Assembly: GCA_001770775.1 (NCBI GenBank)
Contig: MESA01000005.1
Coordinates: forward strand, 1 to 60,047
Reading direction: 5' to 3'
DNA length: 60,047 nt
Origin: Burkholderiales bacterium RIFCSPHIGHO2_12_FULL_63_20
GTDB taxonomy: Bacteria; Pseudomonadota; Gammaproteobacteria; Burkholderiales; Burkholderiaceae_C
Under the pieces are notes generated by a model. That model did not search any database, had not been told where the DNA came from, and was given only the letters and a program-made list of their open reading frames with translations. Position numbers and translations under genes: made by a program. Positions 55,069 to 60,047 of the stretch are shown piece after piece (position 1 is the first letter of the stretch; every line of letters starts with the position of its first letter).

Positions 55069-56223
55069 ATGCAATTCACCGCCGAACACCTCGCCCTCAG
55101 CGACACCGTCAAACGCTTCGTTGAGAACGAGATCAACCCCTATTCGGATGAATGGGAAAAGGCCGGCCACTTCCCCGCCCACGAGGTCTTCAAGAAGCTG
55201 GGTGACCTGGGCCTGCTGGGCATCAAGTACGACACCGCCTACGGTGGCATGGGCCTCGATTTTTCTTACTCGATGGTGGCCTCCGAAGCCCTGGGCGTGG
55301 CCAACTGCGGCGGCGTGCCCCTGTCCATCGGCGTGCAGACCGACATGTGCACCCCGGCCCTGCACCGCTTCGGCTCCGACGCGCTGAAGAAGGAGTTCCT
55401 GGCCCCGGCCATTGCCGGCGACATGGTCGGCTGCATCGCGGTGAGCGAAGTGGGCGGCGGCTCGGACGTGGCCGCGCTGAAAACCACGGCCAAGTCCGAT
55501 GGCGACGACTACGTCATCAACGGCTCCAAGATGTGGATCACCAACGGCATGCAGGCCGACTGGTGCTGCCTGCTGGCCAACACCTCCGAGGGCAAGGTCC
55601 ACGAGAACAAGTCTTTGATCATTGTGCCGATGGACGCCAAGGGCATCGAGCGCCAGAAGATCGACAAGCTGGGCATGCGTTCGTCCGACACCGCGCAGCT
55701 GTTCTTCGACAACGTGCGGGTGCCCAAGCGCAACCTGATCGGCATCGAAGGCACCGGCTTCATGATGCAGATGCTGCAGTTCCAGGAAGAGCGCCTGTAC
55801 GGTGCGGCCAACTCGCTGCTGATGATGGACCGCCTGATCGACCTGACCATCGCGTATTGCAAGGAACGCAGCACCTTTGGCACCCCGCTGATCCACAACC
55901 AGGTCGTGCACTTCCGCCTGGCGGAGCTGCGCACCGAAGTCGAGCTGCTGCGCTCGCTGACCTATCGCGCGGTGGAAGACTATGTGCTGGGCAAAGACGT
56001 GACCCGTCTGGCCTCGATGGCCAAGCTGAAATGCGGCCGCCTGGTGCGTGAAGTGTCTGACAGCTGCCTGCAGTACTGGGGCGGCATGGGCTTCACCTGG
56101 GACAACCCGCTGGCCCGCGCCTACCGCGACGGCCGCCTGGTCTCCATCGGTGGCGGCGCCGACGAAATCATGCTGGGCATCATCGCCAAGCTCGAAGGCA
56201 CGCTGCCCAAGAAGGCGCGCTGA
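55069..56223 (+). CDS. Acyl-CoA dehydrogenase, citronellyl-CoA dehydrogenase-like
   Basis: A 384-residue FAD enzyme that forms an enoyl-CoA for the next carboxylation. It has VSEVGGGSDVAALKTTAK (FAD/substrate loop; the family TEPGxGSD is altered), INGSKMWITNGMQADW, and WGGMGFTWDNPLAR. The base-position motif near the C-terminus is GGGADEIML, without Glu before the GT position; the Glu in FQEERLYGA near residue 242 is the likely catalytic base, as in branched-chain enzymes. These details resemble AtuD-type citronellyl-CoA dehydrogenase. The start is the ATG at 55069, 54 bases after the carboxyltransferase stop. Confidence 0.88.
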   Translation: MQFTAEHLALSDTVKRFVENEINPYSDEWEKAGHFPAHEVFKKLGDLGLLGIKYDTAYGGMGLDFSYSMVASEALGVANCGGVPLSIGVQTDMCTPALHRFGSDALKKEFLAPAIAGDMVGCIAVSEVGGGSDVAALKTTAKSDGDDYVINGSKMWITNGMQADWCCLLANTSEGKVHENKSLIIVPMDAKGIERQKIDKLGMRSSDTAQLFFDNVRVPKRNLIGIEGTGFMMQMLQFQEERLYGAANSLLMMDRLIDLTIAYCKERSTFGTPLIHNQVVHFRLAELRTEVELLRSLTYRAVEDYVLGKDVTRLASMAKLKCGRLVREVSDSCLQYWGGMGFTWDNPLARAYRDGRLVSIGGGADEIMLGIIAKLEGTLPKKAR

Positions 56224-56282
56224 GCCCGCCTCCGCCCCATGCCCCGCCCAATCGATCGATCGACGCATCACAAGGTCACCTC

Positions 56283-57113
56283 ATGAGCCTCACCACCCTT
56301 CAGGTCCAGCTGGACCGGGGCGTTTGCACCCTCACCCTGAACCGTCCGGAGGTGCGCAACGCCATGTCCATGACCATGGTGCAGGAGCTGCTGACGGCCC
56401 TGGAACACGCCGAAGCCAACCCCGCCGTGCGCGTGGTGGTGGTCCGGGGCGCGGGCGGCCATTTCTGCGCTGGCGGCGACATCGGCGACATGGCCCAGGC
56501 CCGCATGAAGCTGGCGCAACAGCAGGCGCAACTGAGCGCGGGGGAGACTGTCACCGAGCGCAACCCGATCGAAGCGGTCAACGCCGCGTTCGGGCGCCTG
56601 TGCCTGGCCTACGCCCACTCCAGCCTGCCCATCGTCACCGTGCTGGAAGGCACCGTGATGGGCGGCGGCTTCGGCCTGGCCTGCGTCTCGGACGTGAGCC
56701 TGGCGCGCGACAACGTGAGCTTTCGCCTGCCGGAAACCTCGCTGGGCATCGTGCCCGCGCAGATCGCCCCCTTCCTGGTCGAACGCCTGGGCTACGCCGA
56801 GGCCAAGCGCCTGGCGGTGACCGGTGCCAAGGTCGATGCGCAGGAAGCCCTGACGATCCGCCTGGTGCACGAGGTGCATGCCGATGAGGACAGCCTGGAT
56901 GCGGCCCTGCAGCGCACGCTCGCGCGCATCCTGAGCTGCGGCCCCAAGGCCATCGCCCACACCAAGCAGCTGCTCACCCGCGCGCGCCACACCTCGGCCG
57001 AGTACCTGATCGACGATGCCGCGGCGCTGTTTGCCCGCACCGTACTCAGCGAAGAAGGCCAGGAGGGCACCGGTGCCTTCATGCAAAAACGCCCCCCCTC
57101 CTGGATGCCATGA
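56283..57113 (+). CDS. Crotonase-family hydratase, AtuE-like, one catalytic Glu missing
   Basis: A 276-residue crotonase. The CoA-binding GGHFCAGGDIGDMA lies near residue 58. The oxyanion loop reads GTVMGGGFGLACVSDV, where classical hydratases have GGG-C-E: the first catalytic Glu is replaced by Gly. The second Glu is kept in FRLPETSLGIVPAQIAPFLV. This pattern (GGGFGL and LGIVPAQIAPF) is what I recall for isohexenylglutaconyl-CoA hydratase-like proteins. It probably hydrates the carboxylated product of the operon's carboxylase. The start is the ATG at 56283 behind AAGGT. Confidence 0.87.
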   Translation: MSLTTLQVQLDRGVCTLTLNRPEVRNAMSMTMVQELLTALEHAEANPAVRVVVVRGAGGHFCAGGDIGDMAQARMKLAQQQAQLSAGETVTERNPIEAVNAAFGRLCLAYAHSSLPIVTVLEGTVMGGGFGLACVSDVSLARDNVSFRLPETSLGIVPAQIAPFLVERLGYAEAKRLAVTGAKVDAQEALTIRLVHEVHADEDSLDAALQRTLARILSCGPKAIAHTKQLLTRARHTSAEYLIDDAAALFARTVLSEEGQEGTGAFMQKRPPSWMP

Positions 57114-57120
57114 CCCACCC

Positions 57121-57204
57121 CCTACGCGCTTCGCGCGCCCCCTCAAGGGGGCACCACCAATGGCCCGGCCAAGCCGGCTCCATGGTGGTCGCTGGGACAG
57201 CGAC
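57121..57204. repeat. Multi-hairpin intergenic element inside the carboxylase operon
   Basis: Between the crotonase and biotin carboxylase genes. Hairpin 1 pairs GCCCCCT (57137-57143) with AGGGGGC (57146-57152). Hairpin 2 has an outer imperfect stem (ACCACCAATGG with CCATGGTGGT) around CCGGC-CAA-GCCGG (57165-57177). Hairpin 3 pairs GTCGCTG (57188-57194) with CAGCGAC (57198-57204). This resembles the dispersed structured repeats common between genes in Comamonadaceae. No T-run is present, so it should not stop transcription but may adjust or stabilise the mRNA. Confidence 0.68.
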
Positions 57205-57234
57205 GCATGCGGACAAGCTCACTGCGAAAACACC

Positions 57235-59211
57235 ATGATCCACAAAATCCTGATCGCCAACCGCGGCGAAATCGCCTGCCGCGTCATCCGCACCGCCCGC
57301 AAGCTGGGCTACCGCACGGTGGCCGTGTACAGCGAGGCCGATGCCAAGGCGCCGCACGTCAGCCTGGCTGACGAGGCCGTCTGCATCGGCCCGGCCCCGG
57401 CCGCCGAGTCCTACCTGAAAGGCGAGGTGCTGCTGGCCGCCTGCCGCCAGACCGGCGCCAATGCCATCCACCCCGGCTACGGCTTCCTGTCCGAGAACGC
57501 CGGCTTCGCCCAGGCCTGCCGCGATGCGGGCGTCATCTTCATCGGCCCGTCACCCGAAGCCATCCGCGTGATGGGTGACAAGGCCGGCGCCAAGCAGGAA
57601 ATGATCAAGGCGGGCGTGCCCACCGCGCCCGGCTACCTGGGGGCTGACCAGAACGACGAGGTCTTGATCGCCGAAGGCAAGCGCCTGGGCTACCCGCTGC
57701 TGGTCAAGGCCGTCAGCGGCGGTGGCGGACGCGGCATGCGCCTGGTTCACCAGGACGACGAGTTGGCCCAGGCCATCGTCAGCGCCCGCCGTGAAGCGCA
57801 AAGCGCCTTCGGCGACGGCACGCTGATGCTCGAGCGCCTGATTCTGGATGGCCGCCACATCGAGATCCAGGTCTTCGCCGACAGCCACGGCAACGCCGTC
57901 TACATCGGCGAGCGCGACTGCACGGCCCAGCGCCGCCGCCAGAAGGTCATCGAAGAGTCCCCCTCCCCCGTGGTGAGCCCCGCCATGCGCGAGGCCATGG
58001 GCCGCGATGCGGTGCTGGCCGCCAAGGCGATCCACTACTGCGGCGCCGGCACCATCGAGTACATCGTCGACCCCGACCTGAACTACTACTTCCTGGAGAT
58101 GAACACCCGCCTGCAGGTGGAGCACCCGGTCACCGAGATGATCTCAGGCCTGGACCTGGTGGAGTGGCAACTGCGCGTGGCCTCGGGCCAGCCCCTGCCC
58201 CTCACGCAAGAGCAGATCACGCTGAGCGGCCACGCCATCGAAGCGCGCCTGTACACCGAAGACCCGTATGCCGGCTTCGCGCCGCAGACCGGCCGCATCG
58301 CCTGGTGGCGTCCCGAGCAGGCCCTGTTCGACGGCGTGCGCATCGACGATGGCATCCGCGAAGGCGGCGAGGTCAGCCCGCATTACGACCCCATGGTGGC
58401 CAAGCTCATCGTGCACGGCCGCGACCGCGACGACGCGATCCGCCGCCTGATCGCCACGCTGGACGACGCGCCCCTGCTGGGCCTCAACCACAACGCCCGC
58501 TTCCTGCGCGACCTGGTGGACCACCCGCGCTTTCGCGCCGGCACCATGACCACCACGCTGATCGACCAGTGGCAAACCGACGGCGAGCCCCTGCTGCAGC
58601 GCCCCGTGGCCCCGGATGCGATCTGGCTGCTGGCTGCGGCCCTGCACGCGGTGCACCGCGAAGGCCACGCCACCGGCCTGCGTGCCGCCAGCGTCGTCGC
58701 CTATGACATCCCGCTGGCCTGCGGCACCGACAAGCGTGCGCTGCGCGTGCAGCACGGCGCGGGTCACACCTACCTGGTCCACCCCACGCCCACGGCCCCC
58801 GCCGCTCCGCTGCGCGTGCTCTCGCACGACGCGGCCACCGGCTGGTGCCGCTATGAACTCGAGGGCGTGCAAAAGCGCGTCCGTGCCGTGTGGTGTGGCG
58901 ACGACCTGCACCTCGTGGTCGAGGCGGCCACCCATGTGTTCACCGAAGTCTCGGCCTGGCCCAACCAGGGCGCGGGACAGGACCCCAGCCGTGGCCTCTC
59001 CCCGGTGGCCGGCACGGTCGCCCAGGTGCTGGTCAAGGCGGGTGACACGGTCGTCGAAGGTCAGCCTTTGCTGAGCATCGAGGCCATGAAGATGGAAATG
59101 TGGCTCTCCGCGCAAGCCCCGGGCGTGATCAAGGCCGTGCATGCGGTCCCGGGCGAACAGGTGCAGGCCAAGGCCCTGCTGATCGACATCGAACTCACCA
59201 AGGATCAATGA
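57235..59211 (+). CDS. Acyl-CoA carboxylase, biotin carboxylase/BCCP subunit (AtuF/LiuD-like)
   Basis: A 658-residue alpha subunit. Biotin carboxylase: MIHKILIANRGEIACRVIRTA at the N-terminus, KAVSGGGGRGMRLV ATP-loop near 160, MNTRLQVEHPVTEMI near 290, and the C-terminal part to about 450. A linker/BT domain follows, then the biotinyl domain (about 585-658) with EAMKMEM and the biotin-accepting Lys near 618. It carboxylates its own biotin using ATP and bicarbonate and works with the subunit at 53401-55014. The start is the ATG at 57235, the standard N-terminus. The stop overlaps the next gene's start. Confidence 0.94.
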   Translation: MIHKILIANRGEIACRVIRTARKLGYRTVAVYSEADAKAPHVSLADEAVCIGPAPAAESYLKGEVLLAACRQTGANAIHPGYGFLSENAGFAQACRDAGVIFIGPSPEAIRVMGDKAGAKQEMIKAGVPTAPGYLGADQNDEVLIAEGKRLGYPLLVKAVSGGGGRGMRLVHQDDELAQAIVSARREAQSAFGDGTLMLERLILDGRHIEIQVFADSHGNAVYIGERDCTAQRRRQKVIEESPSPVVSPAMREAMGRDAVLAAKAIHYCGAGTIEYIVDPDLNYYFLEMNTRLQVEHPVTEMISGLDLVEWQLRVASGQPLPLTQEQITLSGHAIEARLYTEDPYAGFAPQTGRIAWWRPEQALFDGVRIDDGIREGGEVSPHYDPMVAKLIVHGRDRDDAIRRLIATLDDAPLLGLNHNARFLRDLVDHPRFRAGTMTTTLIDQWQTDGEPLLQRPVAPDAIWLLAAALHAVHREGHATGLRAASVVAYDIPLACGTDKRALRVQHGAGHTYLVHPTPTAPAAPLRVLSHDAATGWCRYELEGVQKRVRAVWCGDDLHLVVEAATHVFTEVSAWPNQGAGQDPSRGLSPVAGTVAQVLVKAGDTVVEGQPLLSIEAMKMEMWLSAQAPGVIKAVHAVPGEQVQAKALLIDIELTKDQ

Positions 59212-60047
59212 TGGACAAGGCCATTCTCACCTGCGCGCTCACCGGCGTGCTGACCGACCCCAAGCAACACCCGGTGCCCGTCACGGCCCAGGAAATGGCC
59301 GCTGCGGCCCGCGAGGCCTACAACGCCGGCGCGTCCATCATGCACGTGCACCTGCGCCAGCAGACGCCCGGCATGGGCCGCTTCCCCAGCTGGGACCCAG
59401 CGGTGGCCGCCGAAATCGACACCGCCATCCGCGAAGCCTGCCCGGACGTCATCATCAACCTGACGACTGGCGTGGTCGGCACCGACATCTCCGGCCCGGT
59501 GGCCTGTATCCGTGCCGTGCGCCCCGAAATCGCCGCCTGCAATGCCGGCAGCCTCAACTACCTCAAGATCAAAGACAACGGCGAGTGGGCCTGGCCCCCG
59601 ATGCTGTTCGACAACCAGGTCGACAAGGTCAAGGCCATGCTCGATGTGATGGCCGAGACCGGCACCCGCGCCGAGTTCGAATGCTTCGATGTGGGCATCG
59701 TGCGCTCGGTGGGCATGTACAAGAAGGCCGGCATGACCGACCACCTGGAGTACAACTTCGTGATGGGTGTGGCCTCGGGCATGCCGGTGGACGCCGACCT
59801 GCTCAAGCTGCTGGTCAAGTACCGCGAACCCAACACGATCTGGCAGACCACGTTGATCGGCCGCGAAGAGATCTGGCCCGTTCACCAGGCCACTGCCGAC
59901 CTCGGCGGCATGCTGCGCACCGGTGTGGAAGACACCTTCTACCTGCCCGGCGGCACCCGCACCACCGGCAACGGTCAGCTGATCGAAGCCCTGGCACAGT
60001 GCGCCCGCAACGCCGGTCGCGAGGTCGCCAGCCCGGCCGAGGCTCGG
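59208..60047 (+). CDS. Beta-keto acid cleavage enzyme (BKACE, DUF849), cut by window end
   Basis: The first 280 residues of a BKACE/Kce-family TIM barrel; about 25 residues are missing beyond the edge. These enzymes condense a beta-keto acid with acetyl-CoA and split it to acetoacetate and a new acyl-CoA. It has the N-terminal ILTCALTGVLTDP, the zinc HVHLR near residue 46, and GGMLRTGVEDTFYLPGG near 238-254 (the family's GG-RVG-EDN block, altered to TGVEDT). The ATG at 59208 overlaps the biotin carboxylase stop (ATGA); a second ATG follows directly. Its coupling to an acyl-CoA carboxylase operon is the notable point. Confidence 0.87.
   Translation, partial: MMDKAILTCALTGVLTDPKQHPVPVTAQEMAAAAREAYNAGASIMHVHLRQQTPGMGRFPSWDPAVAAEIDTAIREACPDVIINLTTGVVGTDISGPVACIRAVRPEIAACNAGSLNYLKIKDNGEWAWPPMLFDNQVDKVKAMLDVMAETGTRAEFECFDVGIVRSVGMYKKAGMTDHLEYNFVMGVASGMPVDADLLKLLVKYREPNTIWQTTLIGREEIWPVHQATADLGGMLRTGVEDTFYLPGGTRTTGNGQLIEALAQCARNAGREVASPAEAR

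Noticed and set aside
53365..56271. A 968-codon minus-strand open frame opposite the carboxyltransferase and dehydrogenase genes
   Set aside because: It is an antisense shadow, rich in His, Gly and Val with no domain. Both plus-strand genes have full family motifs.

Overview
The window is dense, high-GC chromosomal DNA from a betaproteobacterium, most likely order Burkholderiales and near Comamonadaceae or the Leptothrix/Aquabacterium group. That reading rests on the strong G/C bias at third codon positions outside one island, on Burkholderiales-typical families (a DUF3567 protein, YaeQ, a MetH homocysteine domain encoded as a separate gene, a 57-residue Lys-rich KPNY protein), and on MerR-linked acyl-CoA carboxylase genes. 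I saw no rRNA, tRNA or CRISPR. About 52 protein genes are supported.

Layout. 1-206: a repeat-rich edge that may be the end of an insertion sequence. 207-9991: housekeeping and stress genes (metallo-hydrolase, a beta-helix repeat protein, M48 protease with an AmpG-like permease, hydroxypyruvate isomerase, lysophospholipase-like hydrolase, YaeQ, a Cache chemoreceptor, aromatic aminotransferase). 10179-17000: glutathione-dependent formaldehyde detoxification (frmA-fghA), a small Lys-rich protein, a lipoprotein, the Mg2+ ATPase MgtA, Hsp20 and glutathione peroxidase. 17109-31023: signalling and core functions (hybrid kinase; a two-component pair followed by ruvA; phoH-ybeY; a tandem-PAS diguanylate cyclase; the homocysteine half of MetH; a voltage-gated-type channel; an EAL protein; a DUF3567 protein). 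31240-31357 is a candidate small RNA. 32252-36029 is a tightly overlapped cytosine operon (codB, PucR regulator, codA).

36159-42324 is a type VI secretion cargo operon: vgrG, DUF4123 adaptor, DUF3304 lipoprotein, Tle1-type lipase. Three of its genes are visibly poorer in GC than everything around them. 42427-49013 is a beta-oxidation operon (acyl-CoA dehydrogenase, thiolase, FadB-type protein, CaiB-type CoA transferase) divergent from a TetR regulator. Two copies of the same inverted repeat, GGTAAT-N4-ATTACC, sit in the shared control region. 49111-53232 holds a VIT-family transporter, RhlE, YjdM, a GAF protein with a degenerate GGDEF domain and a MerR regulator. 53401 to the window end is a second acyl-CoA operon resembling atuCDEF/liu: biotin-dependent carboxyltransferase, acyl-CoA dehydrogenase, an atypical crotonase, a biotin carboxylase, and a beta-keto acid cleavage enzyme cut by the edge. 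A 16-bp perfect palindrome covers the -35 region of its likely promoter.

The best candidates for something new are the acyl-CoA carboxylase plus beta-keto acid cleavage operon with its MerR-type switch, the TetR operator pair, the orphan VgrG/Tle1 cargo operon, and the candidate small RNA at 31.25 kb. Family calls come from motifs and memory of the families. No database search was run.
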